NCBI RefSeq assembly: GCF_947507565.1
Contig: NC_089184.1
Location: forward strand, 2,480,001 to 2,544,000
DNA: 64,000 nt
Source: Oscarella lobularis
Lineage: Eukaryota; Porifera; Homoscleromorpha; Homosclerophorida; Oscarellidae
Reading direction: 5' to 3'
Shown: positions 21,796-32,260 of the stretch, piece by piece
Numbering within the stretch: the first letter of the stretch is position 1
Layout: each line of letters opens with the position of its first letter
Position numbers and translations under genes: made by a program
Notes under the pieces: model-generated
The model's input: only the letters and a program-made list of their open reading frames with translations
Database searches by the model: none
What the model was told of the DNA's origin: nothing

Positions 21796-22136
21796 TTCGA
21801 GCAGAGAAGAAGCAAAAAACAGTAAGCAATGTGGTCAACAAAAGGTTCGGGGAAACTTTTGGGGACTCTAACCAATCTATGGTCTAACCAATAGGCAATC
21901 GTCACGTGACAGACCTGTCCTCTCCAACAAAATGAGCATTGTCCGAGGGTGAACGTCTTCTTCTGCCTATCGAAATTGAAGAAAGATAGTAGACAAATGC
22001 CTGTATCGACGCAAGGAGTCTCCATGGCCGCGTGCTTAGGTCTAGGCACTCGAAAATGCAAAAGAACACGAAAGACGAACGTCGTGGTAGAACATGCAAG
22101 TCGCCAACGCAACGATTGTCAAATATTGTTTTATTA

Positions 22137-24610
22137 GGAGACCTCAAAGTGAACTTCTCGCACCACAAACATTTTTTATGCAGAAAAATGTTTTTTTTGA
22201 CAAAAGTAATGTAGAGCCAGTAACTGTTTGTCTATTTATTTTTTTCTCTGTGCCAGTGAAAAGTAATTTTCTTAGAGATAATATTTGATTGGTTTATTTC
22301 AGTTCACGTGCTTGGTGTGGTGATCAATATATTTATCCATCTACAAACTAATCTTTTATCTCAAATTATTTCTTCTTAGATGGGAATTTACTTCGATTCT
22401 GTATGATTCACGTTGCAGTGTAATGATCACTGAATCAGAATATGACAAAGCGTCTCGAAAGCATCCAAATCAATAAATTGGCCTAGACCCCAATGTAAGC
22501 CACTTCTAGTTAGATGGCCTTTACCCAACTAGCTACAAGAATAAGCCAATAAAGCGGGGTTGGTTCCCCTACTCGAATATACGCCTCTAGCACTCGCTTC
22601 AATTATATGTCTCGTCAACAGTTCGTTGATGGGGTTTGTCGGAAAAATTAAATCTTAGCCGTCTTGATACGGGCTTCAATTACTGTCTCAAATCTCTTTG
22701 GCGAACGAATGATCGGTTCTGTCAATGTACGTACGCGTGATTACGACTAGTTCGCGTTCCAAACCATCAAAATCAAAAGACTGTCTTCTTCTGCGAGAAA
22801 TGAATCTCTTGTTGTGAAAAGAGAAATAATTAATATGAGACGGGAAGCGGTTACTTTCGAAAATCAAATATTGAAACACCAGTTGGTAGAAATTGTGATT
22901 TGGAATTTTGTATCTAAGGCATGTTCGAATTTGTTATATTGTTTTGGAGATGTTTTAGGTATTCTTTTTTAGTGCTTTGTGAATTGAGTAACACGTGACT
23001 TTTTTGTCTGAAATGAGTTAGAAACGAAATAAATAGAAAGCTTTTAGTTAGAGGAAACGTAATTTTTTTCTTAATTGGGTACGTCTACATGATTTTGAAT
23101 TTAATAGCTTGTGATGATTTTGTGGAATGGGAATAAAAGCAGTTCCCTGTCACCAACGAAATTCAATTTCAAAATTTCGCACTGAGATTTGTAAACAGGT
23201 ACATTGATTTAATGGCTATTTGATAATAATTTTATTTTGCATGGTGAACAAGATGCCCAGGAGTTTCTACAATTTAACTTGACGGTCTACATGACGACTT
23301 GAAAATTTACTCTCTGAAATCAGTAAATGATTTCATGACGTAAGTAAAAATAATCTAATTGAATCGTGATAAATTAGTATTTTAGAAGAGAAACGAGTTA
23401 ACCTGATGTGGCTTCAGAGGAGTACTATGCACGTGAAAATAGCTTGTACGAAAAAGAGCAATACATGAATTTATATGTCTGTAGATCTTTTTGTTGATCA
23501 ATTGATGAGTACAGTCACTTTTGATGCCTGTTCTCATAATTCGATTATCTGTGATTCCTTCTAGGATTTGCTTCTTTCCATTCCACGTAGTGTAAGACGA
23601 GAAGGAAAAGGAATGAAAAATACATAGACTATTTATAGTAGCGTTTTTCTTCTTGGTATGACTTTTTGCATTTTCTACGTCACTAGATTCTACTTTGGCT
23701 GATCGCTTGGAATTATTCACGGAATAGGAAACGTTGGATGGATCTACAAATTATATAGAGTTGCTAATCACATGGGAAGTATGTTCGGTGCCACATGGAG
23801 CAATCATGTCAAAGATGACTGGTTTCTTTTCCTCCATGACTACAGGTATGTAAACTAAGTTCTGTGAAAGGATCGCAGTGTCAGGTTCAGTTCTTTTCAT
23901 ATGACATGCAGGTCCCATAATGACGACACATACCTGACGTCACAGTATTTAATGGCCGTTTCGACGCCAAACTTGTCACTTTGCGCTTTGAATTACAGCA
24001 AAGGTGACTTGTTGAGTGGTCCTGTTGACTTTCTGAATCGATTTGGGTCTTTTTAGGCGATTTTCCGTCATTTTTGCGTCGCTCCCTTTGGAGACCCATT
24101 TCTATGCACTTCTTGGTTTTTCGTAGCGCGCGCTTCCCCCGCGGGGGACATTCCCTGGGACATTCTCTTCGCGATTCAGCTGTGTGCATGTTGCGGACCG
24201 CTAGGAGGTAAAATACGCTTTCGCGAGCCTTGTTCGTTTTCCTACAAAGGTTTTCTAAAGATGCTCTGTACATCTGAACGTCAAACTGTCTCGAATTGAC
24301 TACGAAATGTGAAAGGATCGCTTCTATATGCAGAGAAAAGGAATTTTCTGAGAGACATTCGTGCTCAAAAGACAGAAACGGTGGGTATTCGATTGTTGTA
24401 CGCATACGAACTGTCTTTCAGTTCGCCTTTGCTCAGAATTCCAATTTCTTTTTGTCCGGGGAATTTTCATTTTATTTTGCCGGCGATTTATCGGAAAAAG
24501 ATCCTGGGAAATTCATTTGAAGCATCGTGTAAATGTTCTTCTCATTTCTGCCGCTAAAGAAAATTTGATGATAAGCAATTGACACAGAAACAAGAATTTT
24601 TTTATTGGGA
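22137..24610. other. Intergenic, duplicated flanks of CARD-kelch modules
   Basis: About 21900-22330 (upstream of CARD 1) is repeated at 26921-27290. About 23400-24610 repeats 19440-20438. 22480-22650 is low-divergence repeat-like sequence. No gene with defensible splice sites or family similarity is seen; short open frames on both strands look like chance. Confidence 0.45.
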
Positions 24611-24622
24611 CCCAATAACATT

Positions 24623-25423
24623 TTACATTTTCAAACATTCAATTGAGTTCCCTGCACCCCATCCCCCCACTACAATTAATTGATCGTCTTTTGTTGAACA
24701 TGCACCATGTCTCCATCGTCACTCATTCATTGATGGCAATGGAAGCCAATCCCCAGAAAATTCATCATATATTTCAACGCAATTGCTATAGAATCCTCCT
24801 GTTGCCACGAGTTTCCCATTCCATGATGACAATTGACAATAATCCTTTGTACTTCGTTTGATATCAATCCAGCCTTGTTTCTCCATTGAGAAACATTCAA
24901 CTGAATTCCCCGCCCCATTCCCTCCTCCAACAAACATTTTATCATCAATCACAGCCAATGAACACCAACCCCGTTCATTCTTCATTTTCTTTATTGGTTC
25001 CCATTCTCCTTTATTAATATCAAAACAATCAACTCGATCACTCCCCGCCCCTTCCACAAGATAAATGTTCCCATTGTGTCCAATTGCTGATCTGAATCGG
25101 AGTTGATATTCATCTGGCATTTTAGTTAATAATTCCAAATCTCTTGTTTCCCTTTTCCATTCATAAATACTGGAACATCGATCCCTGTCATTGATATCCA
25201 TGACATATCCTTTCCCTTCACATTCAAAGACAATCCATATCTCATAAATCCCCGGCAGATGATGCTTCTCTCCCTCCCACGCTCCCTTCTTAAACTGAAA
25301 CATTCTATCCCCCATACCAACATGTAGCATTCCATTGATTTCAGCCACACGTCCAAATGGCCAACAATAATCAATGGGGATCTTGGGTTCTCTTGTCTCC
25401 CATTTGAGAGTAGGATTGCCCAT
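24623..25423 (-). pseudogene. Kelch-repeat part of CARD-kelch module 2, premature TGA
   Basis: Starts MGNPTLKWE at 25423 and reads like module 1, with 'KMFVGGG' and 'KLVATGG' blades. A TGA at 24719-24721 replaces the GGA (Gly) found in modules 1 and 3 after 'PSMNE'. Downstream of the stop the same frame continues with 'QLIVVGGWGAG' to a stop at 24623, the family end point. So only the last 32 residues, the closing blade strand, are lost. A single G-to-T change explains it. The truncated protein could be unstable because the propeller is not closed. Confidence 0.75.
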
Positions 25424-25508
25424 TGAAAACTACATGTTTTTAATTGAAAAACTCAAATTAGATTAGTCTTTTAGACACGCCCTACCTTTGTTCTAAAACC
25501 AATGTTCG

Positions 25509-25958
25509 TCACTTTCTCCTTTTTAAATTTTTTTTGGTATTTTCTTTTTTCTTCACTTCTTTTTCCAATTTTTTTGCCTTCTCTTCCTTCTCTTCTTTCT
25601 CTTTTTTCAACTCCTTTTCCAATTCTCTGATCCTTTCTCTCTCTGTGTTCTTTCGACCAGCACGTTCTTGTTCACATTTTAATCCTTCTCCTATTATTAG
25701 TTCAGCAACGTGTTTCTGTCCTTCAGTTTCCTCTAAAACGCTCAAAAATTGTTCAAACGCATCGGGTCCTTTTCTTGGTAAGATCATAACGAGAAGCTGT
25801 TGCGATGCTTCAACACTGTCGTACGTTTTGATTCTCTCATACTCTTCGCGAGTGATGAGAAAGAGAGAATGGAGACGATCAATGAGAGCGAAGGGCAAAA
25901 GAATCGCGACAAGAACGTGTAAAATGGGGCGAACGTGCGTGTTCCATCTTTCGTCCAT
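25509..25958 (-). CDS. CARD plus charged coiled coil, module 2 (intact)
   Basis: 149 residues from MDERWNTHV at 25958. The first ~95 fit a CARD: helix 1-2 'ALIDRLHSLFLITREEYERI', helix 3-4 with the hallmark 'LLVMILPRKGPDAFEQF', helix 5 'LSVLEE'. The remainder is a Glu/Lys/Arg-rich coiled coil. The frame ends at TGA 25509-25511. About 85 bases further on, after a donor-like AAG|GTAGGG and an acceptor TGTAG, the kelch exon starts in the -1 frame relative to this one (see the frameshift-site entry). The protein is therefore either a stand-alone CARD/coiled-coil adaptor or the N-terminus of a CARD-kelch fusion. An upstream in-frame extension to 26168 exists; I choose 25958 because it is shared by all three copies. 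The CARD assignment is by motif reading and would be settled by a profile search. Confidence 0.75.
   Translation of the reverse strand: MDERWNTHVRPILHVLVAILLPFALIDRLHSLFLITREEYERIKTYDSVEASQQLLVMILPRKGPDAFEQFLSVLEETEGQKHVAELIIGEGLKCEQERAGRKNTERERIRELEKELKKEKEEKEEKAKKLEKEVKKKENTKKNLKRRK
25524..25530 (-). promoter_or_regulatory. Possible -1 frameshift heptamer (module 2)
   Basis: Read on the minus strand, A AAT TTA lies in the zero frame of the CARD/coiled-coil ORF, five codons before its TGA. This fits the X XXY YYZ pattern of -1 slippery sites. The -1 frame then runs open ('KVTNIGFRTK') to the donor and is in phase with the kelch exon. No downstream pseudoknot is obvious and the region is A-rich, so chance is possible. 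Confidence 0.3.
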
Positions 25959-26132
25959 TTCGAGCAGAGCAGAAGCAAAAAACAGAGCGAGATCGTGAGC
26001 GAGGTGGTCAGTGAAAAGGGTTCGGGAATCGGGGGAACTTTTGTGGACTCGTGACGTCAAGGCAATCGTCACGTGACGAACGTGGTCTTCCCGAATAAGA
26101 CAGCGAAATGAGCCTTTTCCGCGAGTGAACGT

Positions 26133-26197
26133 TGTAACGTGAGAAGAAGGACCATCTATTAGACCCAATTAGCTAGGGTTAGCGCACTACCGTCACA
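26133..26197 (-). repeat. 3' LTR of the TRIM-like element
   Basis: 65 bp, identical to 26856-26920 and preceded by the polypurine tract. Confidence 0.85.
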
Positions 26198-26855
26198 TCC
26201 CCCCTTCATCAACAAAAACAAAACAAAAAAATGACGACGACACAGACGACACATATAAGAGTTCAAACGCTGCGCACGCAGAGGGCCGGGAGAAAAGCGG
26301 CGGCGTACGGCGGAGTAGTGCATCTTCCATCGGGCGATGGGCGGCAGATCCGTGAGATAATCGTCGGACAAGTGCGTAACGAGCGCGTAGGCGTCCCACG
26401 CTTGGCGCAACGGTTGCCAGGCGTCTGCGATAGTATCAGCGCTGCGGCCTTTGAACTCGCCGGCAGAGGGACGCTGGTCGGCCGCACGATCGAGGACGCG
26501 CGGCGAAGTCGGAGCGGCGAATTAAACGGTCGACGAAGATATGTGAGAGTCTTTGCGTGAGCGCGACGGCGTAGAGAGCATAGATGAGTGAGACAGAGAC
26601 GACGTGGGAGGTCGCGGAGTGACAGCGAGCGGACGAGCAGACGGCGATGCAGCCGACGTCGAAGAAGGTAAGCTTGCGTCGTCCATCAAACGCGACGGCG
26701 GAGAGAGCATAGGAGCGCGAGAGACGGACGATGGCGTCGCAGTAGGTAGGCTTGCGTCGTAGCACGACGGCGAGGCGAGTGTAGGAGATACTCTTGCGTC
26801 GTAGCACGACGGCGAGGCGAGTATAGGAGAGCGCAAGTGATCCATCCTGTCACCA

Positions 26856-26920
26856 TGTAACGTGAGAAGAAGGACCATCTATTAGACCCAATTAGCTAGG
26901 GTTAGCGCACTACCGTCACA
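26856..26920 (-). repeat. 5' LTR of the TRIM-like element
   Basis: 65 bp, starting TGTGACGG and ending GTTACA on the minus strand; identical to the other copy. Confidence 0.85.
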
Positions 26921-26925
26921 AACGT

Positions 26926-28254
26926 CTTCTTTTCATCGGAATTGAAGAGAGATAGTACACAAATGCCTGCATTGACGCAAGGAGTCTCCATCGCCGCGTG
27001 CTTAGGCCGAAATGCAAAAGAATACAAAAGACGAACGTCTTGGTAAAACATGCAAGTCCTCAACGCAACGGTCGCCCCTGTAATGTTTTTAGAAGAACTC
27101 AAAGTGAACTCCTCACACCACAAAAATTGCTTATTGCAGAAAAATATTTTTAGACAAAAATATGTTAGAGCCGGTAATTGTCTATCTATTTATTCTCTGT
27201 GTCATTGAAAAATGTTTTTAGAGTTATTTTTTGATTGGTTGATTCAATTTCACGTGCCGATTATGGTGATCAATATACAGTATTTATCCATCAACAAACT
27301 AATTTATATTTCTAATTATTTGTTCCTAAGTCGTAATTCACTGAACGTCTGTGTGACGCACTCAGCTGTGTAATGCCCACTCAATCAGAATGTGTTGACA
27401 GCATCCGAACGCCTCACTTAGGACTTTGTAACTACGGTATGTCCAGCTTTTCTGAATTTTTTGAAGAGATGATTAGGTTTTGTTTTTCAGGTCTCTATGA
27501 ATTAAGACACGAGCAACTTTTTTTCTGAGATGAGACGAAATTGAATAGAAAGAATCACATGAATGGTCGGTTAGTTAGAGGCGAGAAAATGTTTTCTAAT
27601 AATAATTAATTTTCGTCATAGAGACGAAGGGCATCTTCTGATAATTTTTGGTATGGAACTTATAATGCATTCAATCGGTTTCTCATTCCTAAAATTTTGT
27701 TGTAGTTTTACTATGGCAACTCACCTTTGCGCTCTATAGGACGAGTTAGGCAAAAATGTCTCAAACCAGGTAACGCGCGTTAGATACTTCTCTTCTAAAG
27801 TTCTTCTTTGTTTCTCGCCTTGTCCGATCTGTCTTTTCGACGAACGACGGTATTTATTACGTTTGTTTTGTAGTACTTAGTCATAAGTCGAAGTTCTGCG
27901 TCGCTTCGCCTTAGTAACGTAGCAAAATTTCTCAATCGTTACTGTACAACTTGAATGTTAGTGTGCCTTTTGTCTACTATCCTTGGCCTGCAGTACTTAT
28001 TTTCCAAGACTTATTACAGTATTCTAGAGTACAAAAAATCGTCGAGATGCATTGACTAAACTTCACATACCGGTAATTGCAAATTCTTTTTATTTGATTA
28101 GTTGCAGCCTCTATAAACGTAATAAAAAATGAAACGAATTTATATGAGTATACTACACCACTAAGAGGTGGTGTATATCGTTTGTGACGTGCACCATTTT
28201 GCTTAGATCAAGTAATCGGATGTCGTTGTATTTTCAGGTGGAAAACAAAGCTCA
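26926..28254. other. Intergenic between CARD-kelch module 2 and sialyltransferase 1
   Basis: 26926-27300 continues the flank shared with module 1. 27900-28250 is shared with 34740-35020 ('TTGCAGCCTCTATAAACG', 'AGGTGGTGTATATCGTTTG') and forms the duplicated promoter region of the sialyltransferase copies, with an acceptor TTTTCAG just before the start-codon exon. No other gene seen. Confidence 0.5.
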
Positions 28255-29181
28255 ATGAGGCCACCATCTGTCTCGAAGTTCGCCGTCATTTCTCTCATCG
28301 TCATTGCAATGCTATTCATCGCCGCCATTCATCTCCCCGTCGTCCCACAGCGCCGCCACTGTCGCCATGCCAAAATTTCAAACGTCTTCGAACTGAGTTG
28401 CTACGGAAGACACTCGATCCTCACCTGTTCAAACAACGCTCGCAACTACGACGATCTTTACAACAACGCAGCCCAATTCGCCACAGACGACGATTTCGTC
28501 AACGAACCTCTCCTCCGTCGCATCCACGACACGTGCGCCATTGTCGGTTCCTCGGGCAACCTCCTCAACTACGAATTCGGTTCGGAAATCGACGCGCACG
28601 ACATCGTCTTTCGCATCAATCTTCCACCCATGAAAGGATACGAAAAATATGTTTGAAGTCGCTTGGGCGACGTTCTCGTGCTTAACTATTAAAAATCGCA
28701 TTGGCCTTGCTATAATGCGAAGCATTTTATTCTGACGTGTCATCGGCATCCGGCGGCGTATGCTGACTTCGTGCGGACTTGCTGGACGCGGTACGGGCGT
28801 AAAACGTACGGCGTGGCACCACGAGTTATGGAATTAAGTAAGGAAATCTTTCACGCGTATGGGAGAAGGTATGGCGGGACTCCGAGGTCGCGTTTTTGGA
28901 TTATAAGCAAGCTTATGGTTCCCACTTCTGGTCTCCATGCTGTCGTATTCGCTTTGCATTTGTGTCGAGAGGTGCATATGTACGATTTCGGTTTGAAAGG
29001 GGCTAAGAAGTTTGAGTACTTTGCTAATGCGACCGATAAGGAGGTGCGGAATTCTCACGATTTTCCCGCTGAAGCGTATTTTTTGACTTATTATGCCGAG
29101 GGTATGCATGATAATTCTCTTATTGATTTGTCTTGGAAGGGATATGGCAAACTGATCATTCATGGACCAACTCTTATATAG
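28255..29181 (+). pseudogene. GT29 sialyltransferase, copy 1, two nonsense codons
   Basis: A single long frame of type II membrane layout. The N-terminus has a signal-anchor 'FAVISLIVIAMLFIAAIHL'. Sialyl motif L is at 'CAIVGSSGNLLNYEFG...' with 'DIVFRIN'. Motif S is 'PTSGLHAVVFALHLC' followed by 'DFGLKG'. Motif VS is 'HDFPAE' (H-x4-E). The enzyme family moves sialic acid from CMP-sialic acid to glycans in the Golgi. Two in-frame stops interrupt it: TGA at 28654-28656 (GGA expected from 'KYVGSRLG' in copy 2) and TAA at 28690-28692. Frame is kept on both sides, so these are point changes, not introns. The gene is cut between motifs L and S and is inactive as read. Confidence 0.8.
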
Positions 29182-29199
29182 AAACTACCTGATGGTTGC

Positions 29200-29702
29200 A
29201 GTCTCTTGAAATAGAGGTAAAAAGATGTATCGATTCAATCGCAATTCTGATGCTCACATGTGCAAAGTAATGTATTATTCAAGGTGAGGGGCAGCGTGAT
29301 CACTGTTTGCACAAGTGTTACCAAAAATTAAATAAAGCTTAATTAACGGGTAAAGGGTTAATTAATTAATAGATAAACTAGTGTCCGGTGATTTCGAGTA
29401 GAAAAGAGAAAGTCGTGCGTGTTAGACTTGGAAACGAATTAGAGAGAGCGTCCCTATGACCACAGGTAAGTTAATTCACAGGGGGCTTTGTCCACGTGAA
29501 ACTCACCTTCCCCTCCCGCGCCCGTACGCGTTGGGCTATTGCGCACTGTGCATGACATAATTAACTGTACGAAGAGCCACTTGGTTGTCATCGTAAATGC
29601 AAGGGACAACCGACACAAGAATTTTGACTAACAAAGTGACACAAACAACTAGTATCTTTCGACTTTTCTGTAACGCTGACATTTGTCTCCCACTCCTTAT
29701 AG
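29200..29702. other. Intergenic / 5' end of the hydrolase gene
   Basis: 29200-29340 is shared with 36000-36135 (downstream flank of the sialyltransferase copies). A candidate first exon of the hydrolase, ATGACCACAG followed by donor GTAAGT (29456-29467), exists but its phase does not fit the next exon. The real first exon remains unidentified. Confidence 0.45.
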
Positions 29703-30633
29703 GTTCGAGTAAACGGCTTTGATCTTCACTACCATCGCACGGGAAGAGGCAGCGACGTTCTCGTCTTCCTCCATGGTTCTATTACAACTGGAATGCTTGA
29801 CTTTGCGCCACAACTTCAATCGCAGCTCATGTGTGATCACTTCAACATGATCGCCGTTGATATGCGAGGCTGCGGGGAATCACGTCCACCGGAGAAGGAC
29901 TTTGCCGGCGACTTCTATCGCTCCGACGCCGAAGACGTCGCCAGTTTGATGGATTCACTGAAGATACACCGCTACTCCGTCGCAGGGTATGGAGAAATCA
30001 TACGCGTGAGGCCACTTCAACTTAATAAGATTATGCACCAAAATTAATTAATCTCCGCTGCTACTGTAAACAATCTGCAGATGAACGACCCTCGCGCGCT
30101 AATTTGATCCTTCGATTATCTCATTACTGTTCTTTATCCATACATGCAGGTGGTGCTATGGCGGTACTGTCGCATTGATTCTGGCTTCAATGAGACCTCA
30201 AGTCGTTCAAACCTTGATAATTTGGGGAGTAATGGCTTACATGGAGCGACAAACCGTTGATAAATTCGTGGCCATCGAGAACCTTTCAAATTGGAATCCG
30301 GCGGTCCTGAATCGACTCAACACCTACTACCCTTTAGACGTAATACAGAGATTGTGGTCAGCTTGGGTTCGCGGGCTGACGCGCTTGGCCGACGAACGGG
30401 GAGAGGACATTTATCAGGACAATTTGGCAAAGGTAGAGTGTCCGACTCTTCTGATGCACGGGAGTCGCGATCCGATGATAACCGTTCACCACGCGGAATT
30501 TATCAAGAAACATCTTCGCGGGCCTACTGTTTATCTCGATTTTGTGGGAGGCCGCCATGAAATGCATCTTGATGTATGCGATGATTTTAATGGGAAGGTG
30601 GTGGATTTTTTTGAAGCGCATTGCAAAATCTGA
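29703..30633 (+). CDS. Alpha/beta hydrolase, BPHL (valacyclovir hydrolase)-like, Cys nucleophile
   Basis: Two exons: 29703-29986 and 30150-30633, joined in frame across a 163-base intron; an upstream exon with the start codon is not found. The fold is clear: 'VRVNGFDLHYHRTG', oxyanion strand 'VFLHGS', 'DMRGCGESRPP', lid region 'ADERGEDIYQDNLAKV', acid 'HGSRDPMI' and histidine 'GGRHEMHL'. Order, spacing and neighbouring residues match BPHL, a serine hydrolase that cleaves amino-acid esters. The nucleophile elbow, formed across the splice junction, reads 'AGWCYGG': the Ser is replaced by Cys (TGC, 30154-30156). Asp and His are kept, so a Cys-His-Asp triad as in dienelactone hydrolases is possible. 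No stops or frameshifts. It lies between duplicated blocks and is itself single copy. Confidence 0.82.
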
Positions 30634-31139
30634 TTGAGGAAAAGTCTGGTTGAGGAAAGTAACGGAAAATTACTAACTAACTTCTTATCTAAATTTTGGC
30701 AGAATAGGAATGTTTTTTGTGTCCTGTGCGTTTGCATCCCCAAAAAGAGCCTCTTGCATCTCTCAGCTGACTTCACTTCCATACCCGTTATCCTCATGCC
30801 ACATTCAAACTTGTCTTATGAACGCGTGAATGATCACTGGCATGATTGAGTCTCGGCCAGAGAGGGGACTTGCTTCGAGTCGATACGGAAGGTAATCGAG
30901 TCAGTCGGGAGTCTGTCCGGACTCAGAGAGGGCTCAGAGTGAAGAATCCTATAGAGTCAAAAGACTTCTCCGAGTCAAATTCGATACTGCAACGCACTTG
31001 TAAAGAAAAGACGGTCATCGATCTGTACGGTTTAGGGAAGCTGAAAATTTGAGATAAGAGAATTACCAGATCAGAGAGTAGACCTATTGTGCTTCACCTA
31101 TTTAACCCTAAGATCAAAAAGATGATTTACGCCAAAACC
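30634..31139. other. Intergenic with GAGTC-rich patch
   Basis: About 30848-30990 repeats the pentamer GAGTC (and GACTC) many times at irregular spacing. No gene recognised. Confidence 0.5.
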
Positions 31140-32083
31140 CTCCTCCGCCATTGTTAGACACGAAAAATATAATTGTGATAGATGAAGTTTCAAACCTACC
31201 TGATGCTTCACAGGTAACGTGCCTCCAATGACGTAACCACTCCACAACGTCCCTCCCACGCAAATGAATTATCCTACAAAAGAAGCAAAGCCACTGAAAC
31301 CCAAACACTAATCTTGGCACTTATCTGATGAATGACGTACCGTACGCACTCTGTACAGTAAAACCATCTGCAACTTCCCTCCCACGGAAACAATTAACCC
31401 TAAAAAAACAAAAGCAGAATACTGTATGCTAGAACATGACAAATATCACAAAGTATTTCACCAAGCACAGTCCTGACCATGGAATGATTTCTTTTGCATC
31501 CCCATTGCCTTTCTCCCCTCGGAGTATATAAAGAAGATACGGAAGGAAGTGCGTCACATGTGAGAAATGGGTCTCACGGTTGGAAGGCACAACGCTTGAA
31601 TTAGGCGATTCAATGGTGAGGAATGGATTGGGAAACGCCTACTCCGCGAACGCGCTTCAGCTAGTCTAAAAATCTTAAAAATTATATTCTGCACTTTATT
31701 TTAGGAAACCAAATAATCCAAAATAATAGCTCAAGAAAATGTCTCCCGTTCTTCCTCTCCGTCATCGCATGCCGCTTAAAGAGGATCCCAAATATATTGA
31801 TAGGGAAAGGGGGCCCCCCATTTCCTTCTCTTTACTCTCTCACACTTCAGATTCTTGTCGTCGTCGCATTCTTTGGTCACTTATCGGCTATTAGATGGCC
31901 TAGTCGACCTCTTCGTTGACGCAAGATTGACGACGTCGCTTCAAAATCGGTTTCTTCGCGAAGAAACGTGAATTCCATCTCGTTATCGATTCCCAGAGAG
32001 AACATGTCGACGATCGACAGCAGCACTCTTACCGAACGATGCAAGAAGTCTCGATAGGTGCCCAAGAAAAGGTGAACCTTTAC
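31140..32083. repeat. Duplicated block matching the region upstream of kelch-kinase 2
   Basis: Shares long phrases with 14150-15540: 'TGATGCTTCACAGGTAACG' with 'TGCCTCCAA', 'AACTTCCCTCCCAC', 'CAAAGTATTTCACC' with 'GCACAGTCCT', and the GGGGCCCC-type block ending in 'TACTCTCTC'. It leads directly into the kelch-kinase promoter remnant at 32084, so it is the 5' flank of a third, deleted kelch-kinase locus. Confidence 0.65.
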
Positions 32084-32260
32084 TGCGCGTGCGCACTGGT
32101 TGTCACAGAGTAATGGCTTCGCTTCGTCAAATACTTCGCAAAAACGACTCCCCCAAATACGACTCGCAAACCATCTCGAGCACTGTTACCCGGAGAAATG
32201 GCGTGGCTTCGTCAAATACTTCGAAGAAACGACTCCTCTTACGACGAGGCTTTGCGTCAT
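32084..32260 (+). pseudogene. Remnant of a third kelch-kinase gene (promoter and first codons only)
   Basis: TGCGCGTGCGCACTGG (32084-32099) is the conserved promoter block. ATG at 32113 opens 'MASLRQILRKNDS', as in the two full genes. After about 20 codons the match breaks, and a second start-like segment ('MAWLRQILRRNDSS', from about 32199) follows. At about 32253 the sequence jumps to the downstream flank of kelch-kinase 2 (18919 onward, 'GAGGCTTTGCGTCA'). Kelch, coiled coil and kinase are all missing. This looks like an internal deletion that joined 5' and 3' flanks. Confidence 0.7.

Larger units (their letters stand above)
26133..26920 (-). mobile_element. Miniature LTR retrotransposon (TRIM-like), 788 bp
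   Basis: Identical 65-bp direct repeats at 26133-26197 and 26856-26920 start TG and end CA. They are flanked by a 5-bp target duplication AACGT (26128-26132 and 26921-26925). Read on the minus strand, the 5' LTR is followed directly by TGGTGACAGGATGGATCA, which begins TGG as a tRNA primer-binding site does. The 3' LTR is preceded by a polypurine tract GAAGGGGGGA (26198-26207). These are the diagnostic parts of an LTR element. The internal 658 bases encode no protease, reverse transcriptase or integrase. They hold one frame starting at ATG 26845 just inside the primer site, rich in Ser/Pro with a repeated 'ASPSCYDA' unit. A TAA at 26522-26524 interrupts it before a segment 'QAWDAYALVTHLSDDYL' that may be gag-like. 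Identical LTRs and absence from the paralogous modules show a recent insertion. Confidence 0.85.

Noticed and set aside
26231-26560. Plus-strand open frame inside the TRIM-like element
   Set aside because: Opposite to the orientation given by the primer site and polypurine tract, in GC-rich sequence; likely a shadow of the minus-strand frame.
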